This document shows positions 27,248 through 36,383 of a stretch of DNA of 64,000 nt, piece by piece. The translations under genes were made by a program, and so were the position numbers. Origin of the DNA: Nitrincola sp048264025 (GTDB lineage Bacteria > Pseudomonadota > Gammaproteobacteria > Pseudomonadales > Balneatricaceae); the NCBI RefSeq assembly GCF_048264025.1, contig NZ_JBLXDN010000009.1:84910-148909 (forward strand). The letters run 5' to 3'. Under the pieces are notes generated by a model, which worked only from the letters and a program-made list of their open reading frames with translations, was not told where the DNA came from and ran no database searches. Positions within the stretch are counted from its first letter, which is position 1; each line of letters opens with the position of its first letter.

Positions 27248-28549
27248 TCAACCTTCCAGATGATCTATACGGATGCGGATCAAATCACCCAGAATATCCG
27301 GTAGTGCTTCAATTTCACGGATGGCTTCATTCATCACCCGCTCTTCGACACGCTGGGTCAGCATAATCACTGGCACCTGGGCTTCACGAGTCTCTTTCTG
27401 CACGATGGCTTCAATATTGATGCCTTTTTCACCCAGAATACGGGTGACATGGGCCAGCACCCCAGGACGTTCAACAGCCTGTAGACGCAAATAATAGCCA
27501 CTGACAGTCTGCTCAACCGGCAACACTGGTGTTTCAGACAACTGGTGAGACTGGAAGGCCAAAGGTGGCACGCGACCATGAGACGGCGTATCCATCAAGC
27601 GCGCCACATCGACCAAATCAGCGACCACAGCCGAGGCTGTAGGTTCAGCACCAGCACCCGGACCGTAGTAAAGTGTCTGACCTACCGCATCACCAGAGAC
27701 CAAAATAGCGTTCATCACACCGTTAACATTAGCCAACAGTGTCGATTTGGGAATCAGTGTCGGATGTACGCGCAGTTCAATACCCTGCTCGGTATGACGG
27801 CTGATACCTAAATGCTTGATACGATAGCCCAGCTCTTCAGCATACTGCACATCGTCCGGAGTGATCTTGCTGATCCCCTCGGTATAGCTTTTTTCAAACT
27901 GCAGCGGAATGCCATAAGCAATTGACGCCAAAATGGTCAACTTGTGGGCCGCATCAATACCTTCCACATCAAAAGTTGGGTCAGCTTCGGCATAGCCCAG
28001 TGCCTGAGCTTCGGCCAACACATCATTAAATGCACGGCCTTTTTCACGCATTTCGGTCATGATGAAGTTGCCGGTGCCATTAATGATACCGGCCAGCCAA
28101 TTGATTTTATTGGCCGCAAGCCCTTCGCGTATGGCTTTAATGATTGGAATACCACCCGCCACGGCCGCTTCGAAAGCCACCACAACATTTTTTTCATTGG
28201 CGGCCGCAAAAATTTCGTTACCATGCACGGCAATCAACGCCTTGTTGGCCGTTACTACATGCTTACCCTGCTCAATGGCGAGCATCACCAGATCACGTGC
28301 GGCCTCATAACCACCAATCAGTTCGACAACAATATCTATTTCAGGGTCGCGGGCTATGGCCATAATATCGTTGGTAAGGGTAAAGCCAGAGGTATCACAA
28401 GCCGGATTATCACGACGTGTTGCAATTGCGACCACCTCAATGCGGCGACCCGCACGCCGGGCGATTTCGTCCGCATTGCGCATCAGTACATTGAAAGTAC
28501 CGCCACCGACAGTTCCGAGTCCACAGATCCCGACTTTTACAGGCTTCAA
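27248..28549 (-). CDS. hom: Homoserine dehydrogenase
   Basis: 433 residues from TTG 28549, giving 'KPVKVGICGLGTVGGGT', the start known from Pseudomonas Hom. GAGG lies five bases before that TTG. A GTG at 28561 would add four residues that belong to the leader. Rossmann GxGxxG at the N-terminus, catalytic core 'NGTGNFIMTEM', and a C-terminal ACT domain ('VLAHVTRILGEKGINIEAI'), the usual site for threonine feedback. It reduces aspartate semialdehyde to homoserine. Not fused to an aspartokinase. Confidence 0.95.
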   Translation of the reverse strand: MKPVKVGICGLGTVGGGTFNVLMRNADEIARRAGRRIEVVAIATRRDNPACDTSGFTLTNDIMAIARDPEIDIVVELIGGYEAARDLVMLAIEQGKHVVTANKALIAVHGNEIFAAANEKNVVVAFEAAVAGGIPIIKAIREGLAANKINWLAGIINGTGNFIMTEMREKGRAFNDVLAEAQALGYAEADPTFDVEGIDAAHKLTILASIAYGIPLQFEKSYTEGISKITPDDVQYAEELGYRIKHLGISRHTEQGIELRVHPTLIPKSTLLANVNGVMNAILVSGDAVGQTLYYGPGAGAEPTASAVVADLVDVARLMDTPSHGRVPPLAFQSHQLSETPVLPVEQTVSGYYLRLQAVERPGVLAHVTRILGEKGINIEAIVQKETREAQVPVIMLTQRVEERVMNEAIREIEALPDILGDLIRIRIDHLEG

Positions 28550-28627
28550 ACCACACCTCACAATTTCAGTTCACGACAAAATTCCGCGCCATAGCAGCAG
28601 AAAAATAAAATGGCGATTAGTATAACT

Positions 28628-28663
28628 AAAACGGGGGCATTGCACTACGCAAGCCCCCGTTTT
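28628..28663 (-). terminator. Rho-independent terminator after dsbC
   Basis: A perfect 11-bp stem AAAACGGGGGC (28628-28638) / GCCCCCGTTTT (28653-28663) with a 14-base loop, flanked by A and T runs, lies 35 bp after the dsbC stop. It separates dsbC from hom and would also work on the other strand. Confidence 0.85.
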
Positions 28664-28697
28664 ACTGAGTTTAGCCTGGCGATAAACGCCAGTTGAA

Positions 28698-29435
28698 TTA
28701 ATGCGCTATGCCCAACATTTGAGCAATCCGTTCGGCCGGCATATAACCCGGAATCAACGTACCATCTTCCAAGACCATAGCCGGTGTTCCCGAAACACCT
28801 ATCTTTTGCCCTAACATCAACTGTTCGACTACGGGGTTTTCGCAGGTCTTATTTTCTATGGTACTACCGGACTTCACTCGATCCATCAGCGCGGTGCGCT
28901 CTTCGGCAGTTTCACCACACCAGATAGTAACCATGGTTCGATAGGTTGCTGTATTCGGGCCAGCGCGTGGAAAGGCCAGGTAACTCACCTCAATCCCCAT
29001 GTCATTCAAAGCTTCCACTTCATCATGTAATTGGCGGCAGTAAGGACAGTCCACATCGGTGAAGATTCGCAAGGTAGCTTGCTTCTCACCTTTGGCTGGA
29101 TAGGTGATCATCTGATCTGCAGCCACTTCAGACAGTGCATCAACACGCATCTGATTTTGGGTTTGCTCGGTCACATTCACTAAGCCCTGATCACCAATGC
29201 GGAACAGGTGGCCCACAAGGAAATACTCACCCTGCTCATGTGCGTAAAGCAGCTCACCACTTTCTAACAGCACCTCGTACATACCCTCCAGTGGTGCCGC
29301 CTCAATACTTTTAATTGGAATCCTGGCATCCGCTTTGTGTAACTGCTCACGGATTAAATCCTTGGCATCAGCCATACTCTGCGAGCTGAGCAGAAAACCC
29401 ATCAATAAAACGACCCAACCGGCATACTTCTTCAT
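28698..29435 (-). CDS. dsbC: Periplasmic thiol:disulfide isomerase DsbC
   Basis: 245 residues from ATG 29435 ('MKKYAGWVV'), GAGGAA just upstream; the in-frame ATG at 29450 has no ribosome site. A signal peptide ends near 'SQSMADA'. An N-terminal dimerisation domain is followed by a thioredoxin domain with the active pair CPYC and cis-Pro in 'VSGTPAMVL'. DsbC reshuffles wrong disulfides in the periplasm. It lies 57 bp after xerD, and before hom, as in Pseudomonas. Confidence 0.94.
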   Translation of the reverse strand: MKKYAGWVVLLMGFLLSSQSMADAKDLIREQLHKADARIPIKSIEAAPLEGMYEVLLESGELLYAHEQGEYFLVGHLFRIGDQGLVNVTEQTQNQMRVDALSEVAADQMITYPAKGEKQATLRIFTDVDCPYCRQLHDEVEALNDMGIEVSYLAFPRAGPNTATYRTMVTIWCGETAEERTALMDRVKSGSTIENKTCENPVVEQLMLGQKIGVSGTPAMVLEDGTLIPGYMPAERIAQMLGIAH

Positions 29436-29492
29436 AGCTTCCTCATTCAATCATTAATACTTGGTTATCAGAGTAACCACGGAGATAAAAGT

Positions 29493-30422
29493 TCATCCTC
29501 GCGGATGATGTGCTTGATGCAATGACTGCAATCTGTGTGTTGCTACGTGTGTATAAATTTGTGTTGTTGACAGATCCGCATGACCGAGCAACATCTGCAC
29601 AACGCGCAGATCGGCACCATGATTGAGCAGATGCGTGGCAAACGCATGGCGCAACACGTGCGGTGACAAAGATTTGTCAATACCCGCCTGATTTGCATGC
29701 AGACGCACTCGGTGCCAGAAGGTCTGACGGGTCATCTGATTGCCCCGGCGACTCAGGAAAACCACATCCTGTGAGGCATCAACGGCAAGCAAAGGTCGCG
29801 AGGTTTTCAAGTAGCGGCGCATCCATTCCAGCGCCTCATCTCCTACCGGCACCAGACGCTCTTTATCACCCTTACCAACCACCCTTATCACCCCCTGACG
29901 GAGATTCATCTGCTCCGTTCGCAAGCTAACCAGCTCCGTAACCCGCAAACCAGACGCATAAATCAGTTCAAGCATGGTTCTATCACGCAGTCCCAGCACA
30001 TCCGACACATCGGGAGCCGCCAGCAGATGTTCAACATCGGCTTCAGTCAGCGTTTTAGGTAAGGGTCGACCCGGTTTAGGGCTGGCAATATTGAGTGTCG
30101 GGTCCTGTTCCACCCGCGCCTCACGTAACAAAAATCGATAAAACCCGCGCAGACAGGATAACACCCGCGCGGTGGAAACCGCTTTGAATGCCTGCCCAAC
30201 CCGCCAGTCCAGATAGGCTTGAAGGTGATGCCGCTGGACCTGGAGCAAATAGAGAGAGCGATCATTAAGCCATAAGGCAAAATGATTAAGATCACGCTGA
30301 TAAGAAAGTTGCGTATTACGACTCAACCCCTTTTCCAACCAGGCTAGCTGCACATATTCCCGAATAAGGCGCTGATCCTGAGGCTGGGGTTCCAAAGCAG
30401 TAAAACGACGATCCAGGGTCAA
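29493..30422 (-). CDS. xerD: Tyrosine recombinase XerD
   Basis: 309 residues. Catalytic residues of the phage-integrase family are visible: Arg in 'ASGLRVTELVSLR', 'SPHVLRHAFATH' (HxxR), 'LLGHADLSTTQIYTHV' (His and nucleophile Tyr). With XerC it resolves chromosome dimers at dif. The start is a TTG overlapping the previous stop as TTGA, with GAGG seven bases upstream, so translation is coupled to the upstream orphan gene. Its place before dsbC identifies it as XerD rather than XerC. Confidence 0.93.
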   Translation of the reverse strand: MTLDRRFTALEPQPQDQRLIREYVQLAWLEKGLSRNTQLSYQRDLNHFALWLNDRSLYLLQVQRHHLQAYLDWRVGQAFKAVSTARVLSCLRGFYRFLLREARVEQDPTLNIASPKPGRPLPKTLTEADVEHLLAAPDVSDVLGLRDRTMLELIYASGLRVTELVSLRTEQMNLRQGVIRVVGKGDKERLVPVGDEALEWMRRYLKTSRPLLAVDASQDVVFLSRRGNQMTRQTFWHRVRLHANQAGIDKSLSPHVLRHAFATHLLNHGADLRVVQMLLGHADLSTTQIYTHVATHRLQSLHQAHHPRG

Positions 30423-31753
30423 CGAAAAACCTCGGTAGCCTGAAGCGATTCCAACTCAACCGGGTACTGCGCCGTACCATGCTGTACTCGCTCCGCCACG
30501 CGGGCATTACCATCTTCAACACTGACCAGTATGCCGTCAACGCGCTTTCCAAACGTGGTATAAAAACGCACCGGATGGCCGATGTAGTTTTCCAGTTCTT
30601 GCGGATCAGTTCGGCGATATTGCTGCGGCTCAGTCAATCGCGCCTCAGGTATAGCCGGCGGCGATGACACACCTGGCATATTACGCGGCAAATTTGCCAA
30701 TTCAGAGGACTCTGGCATCTTCACTAGTGGCTGATGCTGAATTACTGGCTCCTGCAACAACACCAACAGTGACTGCATTTGCTCTGAATCCAGTGCCAGT
30801 GGCTGGTCATTCACACTGACTGACAGTGTGCTTGCCAATACTTCACCCAGATACTCCGGTGAGTCAAGCGAACGCAGATCCACACCATCCAGATTCAGAC
30901 TCATAACCATTCGGGCACCTGGCTCACCCGTCTGTCGGTAAGCCGACATCAAGGAAGCAGTCAGCTCCGGAGCCTGATCATTCAACCAGTCCTGAATCAA
31001 TCCCAAATGTTGATCACGGTATTCAGCAATACTCAACCCTGACTGCATGGCACAGAACTGGTTTTTACGCTGGTTGTAGCCTTTATCCTGATAACTGACA
31101 ACCATACGTTTGAGCTGCGGGCCCTGCTGCAACAAAACCTGAGGAGAAGCCATACCAGCCTGAAGGCTCACATCAACAGCCACTTCACCCCAACCGTACA
31201 TGTGCCCAAGCAACTCCAGATCCAGCCTGTTTTGGGCGGCTTTACGCAGGTTGGCATGAAAGTCAAAGCGGCCCTGACGCATTCCCATCATACGCATTGC
31301 GGACATATCAAAGTAACGCACTGTTCCACATCCTAGCGCTTCAGGTTGAACCCCCTCTTCGGCCTGCTGAGCTAATTGCGTCAACATAACGAATAAGGGC
31401 ATATTAAAATCTACATGCAAGCCTTCTATAGCCAAAGCTAATTCATCCGGCCAGTCACCGGTAGCCACACGCGATTCGAAGCGTAAAAAAAATAGCGGAT
31501 CTGAAGTCAGGCGAATGTTGTCGACAATAAATCCAGTGGGCTGCCCCATAGGTGTAAAGGTAACGGTACTCAGCTGAATATCGCCCAGAGGATTGACATA
31601 CAGTGCGCCATAATCAGCCTCAATCAATGGACGCATTTGCTGCAACTGCGCATCGATGGCCGATTTCACCTGATAGTAATACAAGCCGTAAGCAATGAGC
31701 AGCAACAACAACAGCAGCAACACTACCTTTGAAAACAGTTTAACAATCCACAT
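30419..31753 (-). CDS. Membrane-anchored protein of unknown function upstream of xerD
   Basis: 444 residues from ATG 31753 ('MWIVKLFSK'). One N-terminal transmembrane helix, unusually leucine-rich (VVLLLLLLLLIAYGLYYY, about residues 9-26), then about 320 residues predicted to be periplasmic, a Pro-rich linker and a C-terminal stretch 'YIGHPVRFYTTFGKRVDGIL' that looks like an Sm- or SH3-like small beta barrel. I do not recognise a family. It begins after the rplS terminator and overlaps xerD by four bases, so the two proteins are made together. The ribosome site is weak (GAGAAAAG). Confidence 0.6.
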   Translation of the reverse strand: MWIVKLFSKVVLLLLLLLLIAYGLYYYQVKSAIDAQLQQMRPLIEADYGALYVNPLGDIQLSTVTFTPMGQPTGFIVDNIRLTSDPLFFLRFESRVATGDWPDELALAIEGLHVDFNMPLFVMLTQLAQQAEEGVQPEALGCGTVRYFDMSAMRMMGMRQGRFDFHANLRKAAQNRLDLELLGHMYGWGEVAVDVSLQAGMASPQVLLQQGPQLKRMVVSYQDKGYNQRKNQFCAMQSGLSIAEYRDQHLGLIQDWLNDQAPELTASLMSAYRQTGEPGARMVMSLNLDGVDLRSLDSPEYLGEVLASTLSVSVNDQPLALDSEQMQSLLVLLQEPVIQHQPLVKMPESSELANLPRNMPGVSSPPAIPEARLTEPQQYRRTDPQELENYIGHPVRFYTTFGKRVDGILVSVEDGNARVAERVQHGTAQYPVELESLQATEVFR

Positions 31754-31828
31754 CCGTCTTTTCTCAGCTAAATGTTTCCCGATATTGCATTCTATGCACA
31801 ATTTAGCCTTTACGCGAATGCCCAGACG

Positions 31829-31857
31829 AAAAAAAACGGCCCGCAGGCCGTTTTTTT
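31829..31857. terminator. Rho-independent terminator of the rplS operon (bidirectional)
   Basis: A-run, AACGGCC-cgca-GGCCGTT, T-run; the stem is perfect and flanked by eight A and seven T. It lies 13 bp after the rplS stop and ends the rpsP-rimM-trmD-rplS transcript. Confidence 0.93.
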
Positions 31858-31869
31858 GATGTGGGGCAA

Positions 31870-32226
31870 TTAACCCAGCTTTTCTTTAATACGTGCAGAC
31901 TTACCGCTACGCTCACGCAGGTAGTAAAGTTTAGCCTGACGTACATCACCACGACGCTTGACGCTAATACTGTCAATGATCGTGCTGTAAGTCTGGAAAG
32001 TACGTTCAACACCCACACCGTGGGAAATTTTACGTACTGTGAAGGCTGAGTTCAGTCCGCGGTTACGCTTACCGATCACTACACCTTCAAAAGACTGCAG
32101 ACGGCTACGTTCGCCCTCAACAACCTTAACCTGGACTATAACGGTATCACCGGGTGCAAATGCAGGCACCTCTTTATTCATCTGTTCAGCTTCAATCTGC
32201 TGAATAATACTACTTTTGCTGCTCAT
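31870..32226 (-). CDS. rplS: 50S ribosomal protein L19
   Basis: 118 residues from ATG 32226 ('MSSKSSIIQQIE'), with CAGGAG upstream; an in-frame start at 32253 lies inside the trmD end and is rejected. 'FAPGDTVIVQVKVVEG', 'FEGVVIGKRNRGLNS' and 'KRRGDVRQAKLYYLRERSGKSARIKEK' are diagnostic of L19, which sits at the 30S-50S interface. Last gene of the conserved rpsP-rimM-trmD-rplS operon. Confidence 0.98.
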   Translation of the reverse strand: MSSKSSIIQQIEAEQMNKEVPAFAPGDTVIVQVKVVEGERSRLQSFEGVVIGKRNRGLNSAFTVRKISHGVGVERTFQTYSTIIDSISVKRRGDVRQAKLYYLRERSGKSARIKEKLG

Positions 32227-32255
32227 CGCTCGCTCCTGTATTTTCGACCGCACGC

Positions 32256-32993
32256 CTATTCGGCTTCGCGGATATATTCGCTTAACAGCGCCTGCTGTTC
32301 CGGGCTGAGTTCAATCTTGTTCAACAGATCCGGCCGTCTTTGCCAGGTTCGTCCCAACTGCTGCTTCAAACGCCAGCGTTTGATATCAGCGTGGTTACCG
32401 CCCAACAGTACCGGTGGTACCTGCTTATCATCGAGTGTTTCAGGTCGGGTATAGTGCGGGCAATCCAGCAAGCCTGCAGCAAAGGAATCCTCGGCTGCCG
32501 AATCTTCATGCCCCAATACACCGGGTAACATTCGCGAAACTGCATCCACCATAACCATGGCAGGCAGCTCACCTCCACTGAGTACAAAATCACCCAACGA
32601 CCATTCTTCGTCAATATCAGCGTCTATCAAGCGCTCATCTATGCCCTCGTAGCGCCCAGCCACCAAAATCAGGCTGTCTGCGGCTGCAAGCTCTGACACA
32701 CCTGCCTGATCCAACCGGCGCCCCTGGGGTGACAAGTAAATCACCCTGGGTTGCCCCGGTGCTTTCAGTTTGGCGGCCTGTATGGCATCTCGCAGAGGCT
32801 GCACTTTCATCAACATACCGGGACCGCCGCCATAAGGCCGGTCATCCACGGTACGGTGCTTGTCCAGCGTAAAATCCCTGGGATTCCAACACTCGACCTG
32901 AAGCAAACCACTGCGAACTGCGCGTCCAGTGATGCCATAGCCAGTAATGGCATCGAACATCTCCGGAAACAAACTGACAATTCCGAACCACAT
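32256..32993 (-). CDS. trmD: tRNA (guanine-N1-)-methyltransferase
   Basis: 245 residues from ATG 32993 ('MWFGIVSLFPEMF'). The trefoil-knot SAM site is visible as 'IYLSPQGRRLDQ', 'LVAGRYEGIDERLID' and 'SLGDFVLSGGELPAM'. It methylates G37 of tRNAs next to the anticodon and prevents frameshifting. It starts three bases after the rimM stop; GGAG lies nine bases before the ATG. Confidence 0.97.
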   Translation of the reverse strand: MWFGIVSLFPEMFDAITGYGITGRAVRSGLLQVECWNPRDFTLDKHRTVDDRPYGGGPGMLMKVQPLRDAIQAAKLKAPGQPRVIYLSPQGRRLDQAGVSELAAADSLILVAGRYEGIDERLIDADIDEEWSLGDFVLSGGELPAMVMVDAVSRMLPGVLGHEDSAAEDSFAAGLLDCPHYTRPETLDDKQVPPVLLGGNHADIKRWRLKQQLGRTWQRRPDLLNKIELSPEQQALLSEYIREAE

Positions 32994-32996
32994 CAA

Positions 32997-33524
32997 TTAG
33001 AACTCCGGGTCCCAATCGACCCGCATCGTTCCTTTTTCAAGATCTATCTCTTTAACCACCTGTTCCGGCAAATAAGGGATAAGCCGTTCAACCTTGTCGC
33101 GACTATTCGCAGTCGCTTTGACGACGAACACATCATTCGAACCGGTTTCGATCAGGTGGTCGACCCGTCCCAGCAACTCGCCGGATTCGGTATAAACCAA
33201 AAGATTTTCAAGCTGACTCCAGTAGTACTCTCCTGTTTCCAGCTCAGGTAACTGATGCTGTGAGACATAAATCTCCGCATTGCTCCAGTCTCTGACCTGT
33301 TCAGGGGTATCAATACCCGCCAACTTGGCAATCAAGCCTTTACCGTGACGCTTACTGGATTCCAGTTTGATCTGAAACCACTGTTCGCCACGCTTTACCT
33401 GCCAGGGGGAATAACAAAATACATTATCTATCGGATCAGTATAGGAGTGGATTTTGATCCAGCCCTTAACACCGTAGGGTGCAGTCAACTTACCGATAAC
33501 GGTGAGTTTCTCTGCTTGCATTTG
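32997..33524 (-). CDS. rimM: 16S rRNA processing protein RimM
   Basis: 175 residues from ATG 33524 ('MQAEKLTVIGKLTAPYGVKGW'-type start, the same length as Pseudomonas RimM). In-frame alternatives at 33530 (ATG) and 33548 (TTG) have poorer ribosome sites, so the start is uncertain. The N-terminal RimM barrel is followed by a PRC barrel ('LLVYTESGELLGRVDHL', 'IPYLPEQVVKEIDLE'). It helps 30S head maturation by binding S19. Confidence 0.93.
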   Translation of the reverse strand, partial: QMQAEKLTVIGKLTAPYGVKGWIKIHSYTDPIDNVFCYSPWQVKRGEQWFQIKLESSKRHGKGLIAKLAGIDTPEQVRDWSNAEIYVSQHQLPELETGEYYWSQLENLLVYTESGELLGRVDHLIETGSNDVFVVKATANSRDKVERLIPYLPEQVVKEIDLEKGTMRVDWDPEF

Positions 33525-33550
33525 CTCCATACCTGTCAGGTCCGCCAAAC

Positions 33551-33802
33551 TTACTGTGCGGCTTTACGTGCGTCTTTAACCAGATTAGCAACGCGCTCAG
33601 AGGTCTGAGCACCTTTGCTGATCCAGTAATCAACACGTTCCAGGTTAATGCGCAGACGCTCTTCCTGACCCCGGGCTACAGGGTTAAAAAAGCCCACCCG
33701 CTCAATAAAGCGGCTGTCACGCGCAAAGCGTGAATCGGCAACGGTGATATGATAGAACGGACGCTTTTTGGCGCCGCCACGAGACAAACGAATAGTGACC
33801 AT
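33551..33802 (-). CDS. rpsP: 30S ribosomal protein S16
   Basis: 83 residues from ATG 33802 ('MVTIRLSRGGAKKRPFYHI'), with AAGGGG ahead; a longer frame from 33826 is leader. 'VADSRFARDSRFIERVGFFNP' region is diagnostic. It stabilises the 30S platform. First gene of the rpsP-rimM-trmD-rplS operon, 158 bp after ffh. Confidence 0.98.
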   Translation of the reverse strand: MVTIRLSRGGAKKRPFYHITVADSRFARDSRFIERVGFFNPVARGQEERLRINLERVDYWISKGAQTSERVANLVKDARKAAQ

Positions 33803-33960
33803 GCGCTGGACCCCTTTATTTCGCAAGGATGGGTTTTAGGATCGCCCATCGTTAATAATCCCCATCCCTTCGCTATGTTAGCCGGCAAGACGGGGGCCAA
33901 TCTAAAAAACAAGGCGCGAATTGTACGTCAAACAACCAATAAATAAAAGCTATTCATGCC

Positions 33961-35343
33961 TCAGAAGCGCGGAAAGCCGCCACCACCGCCCATTCCCGGT
34001 GGCATCATGCCTTTCATGCCACGCGCTAACTTGGTCATACCTGACTTGCTGCCAAATTTCTTCATCATTTTTGCCATCTGCTTATGCTGCTTGAGCAGAC
34101 GGTTTACATCCTGAATCTGGGTACCGGAACCCACCGCAATACGACGCTTACGTGAGCCGGAGATGATATCCGGATTGCGTCGTTCTTTAGGAGTCATGGA
34201 GTTGATAATCACTTCAAACTGCTGCATGCCTTTTTCAGCCTGCGCCGCTTGAGCCGCTTGCGCCATTTGCCCCATACCGGGCAATTTTTCCAGCATGCCC
34301 ATCATGCCGCCCATGTTGCTCATCTGCTGGATCTGTTCACGGAAGTCTTCCAGATCAAAGCCTTTGCCTTTGGTCATCTTCTTGGCTAGCTTTTCAGCCT
34401 TGGCCTTGTCGATCTTCTGCTCGGCCTCTTCGATCAGGCTGAGCACATCCCCCATACCGAGGATACGCGAGGCAATACGATCAGGATGGAAAGGCTCCAG
34501 TGCGTCGGTTTTTTCACCCACACCGATGAATTTGATTGGCTTACCGGTAATATGACGTACCGACAAAGCCGCACCACCACGTGCATCACCATCCGTTTTG
34601 GTCAGGATCACACCGGTCAATGGCAGCACTTCATTAAAAGCTCGTGCAGTATTGGCAGCATCCTGACCGGTCATGGCATCAACCACAAACAGGGTTTCAA
34701 CCGGTTTAACCGCGGCATGCAGATCACGAATCTCAGCCATCATCGCCTCATCAATGGCAAGACGACCGGCGGTATCCACCAGCAGCACATCGTGGTGTTG
34801 CAGGCGGGCATGACGAATGGCGCTATTGACGATATCTACTGGCTTCTGACTGCTATCCGAGGGAAAAAACTCCACGCCCACTTCAGTTGCCAGGGTTTCC
34901 AGCTGACGAATAGCAGCGGGTCGATAAATATCGGCTGACACCACCAGTACTTTTTTCTTTTTGCGCTCTTTCAGAAAACGAGCCAGCTTGGCCACAGAGG
35001 TGGTTTTACCCGCGCCCTGCAAACCCGCCATCATAACGACCGCGGGTGGCGTGATGCTCAGATCGAGCTCAGCATTAGCCTCACCCATCACTTTGATCAG
35101 TTCTTCGTTGACTATTTTAACGAAGACCTGGCCAGGACTCAGGCTTTTACTGACTTCCTGCCCGACCGCGCGCTCTTTAACGCTGTTAATGAACTCTTTA
35201 ACAACCGGTAAAGCCACATCCGCTTCAAGCAGCGCCATGCGCACTTCGCGCAGGGTGCTTTTAATATTCTCTTCCGTCAGGCGCGCCTGACCGGTGACGC
35301 TGCGTAACGTCTGCGTTAATCGTTGTGTAAGATTATCAAACAT
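33961..35343 (-). CDS. ffh: Signal recognition particle GTPase Ffh
   Basis: 460 residues. NG domain: 'GLQGAGKTTSVAKL' (G1), 'LLVDTAGRL' (G3), 'LTKTDGDARGGAAL' (G4). The methionine-rich M domain follows, with 'GSGTQIQDVNRLLKQHKQM' (4.5S RNA binding), and the Met/Gly tail ends 'GGGGGFPRF'. It targets nascent membrane proteins to SecYEG through FtsY. Upstream of rpsP as in most gammaproteobacteria; divergent from ypjD. Confidence 0.98.
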   Translation of the reverse strand: MFDNLTQRLTQTLRSVTGQARLTEENIKSTLREVRMALLEADVALPVVKEFINSVKERAVGQEVSKSLSPGQVFVKIVNEELIKVMGEANAELDLSITPPAVVMMAGLQGAGKTTSVAKLARFLKERKKKKVLVVSADIYRPAAIRQLETLATEVGVEFFPSDSSQKPVDIVNSAIRHARLQHHDVLLVDTAGRLAIDEAMMAEIRDLHAAVKPVETLFVVDAMTGQDAANTARAFNEVLPLTGVILTKTDGDARGGAALSVRHITGKPIKFIGVGEKTDALEPFHPDRIASRILGMGDVLSLIEEAEQKIDKAKAEKLAKKMTKGKGFDLEDFREQIQQMSNMGGMMGMLEKLPGMGQMAQAAQAAQAEKGMQQFEVIINSMTPKERRNPDIISGSRKRRIAVGSGTQIQDVNRLLKQHKQMAKMMKKFGSKSGMTKLARGMKGMMPPGMGGGGGFPRF

Positions 35344-35520
35344 GCTTTGCCTCTGATCGGATCATCTGTGGCCAGCTGAGGACGTGTCTTCAGCAACTCG
35401 GTGTAACCACTGAACAAACTTTGCTCGACATTATACAGATCCCTGCACTCGCACTGCACCCTATATTTCTTATTTACACAGTTTATGCCAAACTTATGCG
35501 CCTGAAAGGAGATTCATTGG

Positions 35521-36309
35521 ATGCTGATTTTCATCTCATTATTTGCAGTTATATGCTACGCCATCGCATCCTGGCTGCAATGGCAGCGCGCCACGGGTAG
35601 GCGGCTTGATGTTCGCCCCGCTGTACTTATTTCGGGGGTTCTGGGCTTTGTGGCCCACGGGGTTTCGGTGTACCACACGCTTCACCATGAGGCGGGTATA
35701 GATCTTGGCCTGTTCAGCATGGGCTCACTGATCAGTTGGCTGGTCGCCGCACTAGTGATCGGCAGCAGTTTACGCCAACGCATTGACAACCTGTTTATCG
35801 GGGTCTTCCCGATGGCGGCGCTTGCCGTACTGTTAGCGGCCATCATGCCGGTCTCGGATACACTGAAGCCCTATGGTAGCGGTTTATTCCTGCACATTCT
35901 GTTATCAGTGCTGGCCTACAGTATTTTCACCCTGTCCGCGCTGCAGGCCATCCTGCTCTGGCGCCAGCAACTGGCATTGAAGCAGCATCATACACGTGGT
36001 CTGGTCGCCAGTTTACCGCCCCTGCAGATCATGGAAAAACTGCTGTTTGAGATGCTTTGGGTCGGTTTTATTCTGTTGAGCATTTCATTGCTCAGTGGCT
36101 GGTTGTTTGTTGAGAATCTGTTTGCACAACATCTGGTTCATAAAACCCTGCTATCCATCGCCGCCTGGTTAATTTATGCCACGCTGCTAGCGGGCCGCAA
36201 ACTCCTGGGTTGGCGCGGCATCACCGCCATCCGCTGGACTATCGGTGGCTTTTTATTGTTGATGCTGGGCTACTTTGGCTCAAAGCTGGTCATGGAGTTC
36301 ATCCTCTAG
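35521..36309 (+). CDS. ypjD: Cytochrome c assembly (CcsA/CcmC-like) inner-membrane protein YpjD
   Basis: 262 residues with about eight hydrophobic helices and histidines placed for haem binding ('VSVYHTLHHEAG', 'HKTLLSIAAWLIYA'). This is the short YpjD branch of the CcsA/CcmF haem-handling family, found next to ffh in most gammaproteobacteria. AAGGAG is nine bases before ATG. Its true substrate is not established. It is followed after 74 bp by the CNNM transporter gene. Confidence 0.85.
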   Translation: MLIFISLFAVICYAIASWLQWQRATGRRLDVRPAVLISGVLGFVAHGVSVYHTLHHEAGIDLGLFSMGSLISWLVAALVIGSSLRQRIDNLFIGVFPMAALAVLLAAIMPVSDTLKPYGSGLFLHILLSVLAYSIFTLSALQAILLWRQQLALKQHHTRGLVASLPPLQIMEKLLFEMLWVGFILLSISLLSGWLFVENLFAQHLVHKTLLSIAAWLIYATLLAGRKLLGWRGITAIRWTIGGFLLLMLGYFGSKLVMEFIL

Positions 36310-36383
36310 ATTTTTATAGCTATTGACACAGCCGGGTTCTGCTCTGAAAATGGCTATCCCTATTTATAACACAGGTTTTTATT

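Noticed and set aside
27944..28594. 216-codon frame opposite hom
   Set aside because: Shadow of the hom coding strand; hom has full family motifs and the opposite frame has no start signal.
28562..28627. Threonine attenuator or riboswitch in front of hom
   Set aside because: No leader peptide with Thr/Ile codons and no alternative hairpins; the hairpin present is the dsbC terminator.
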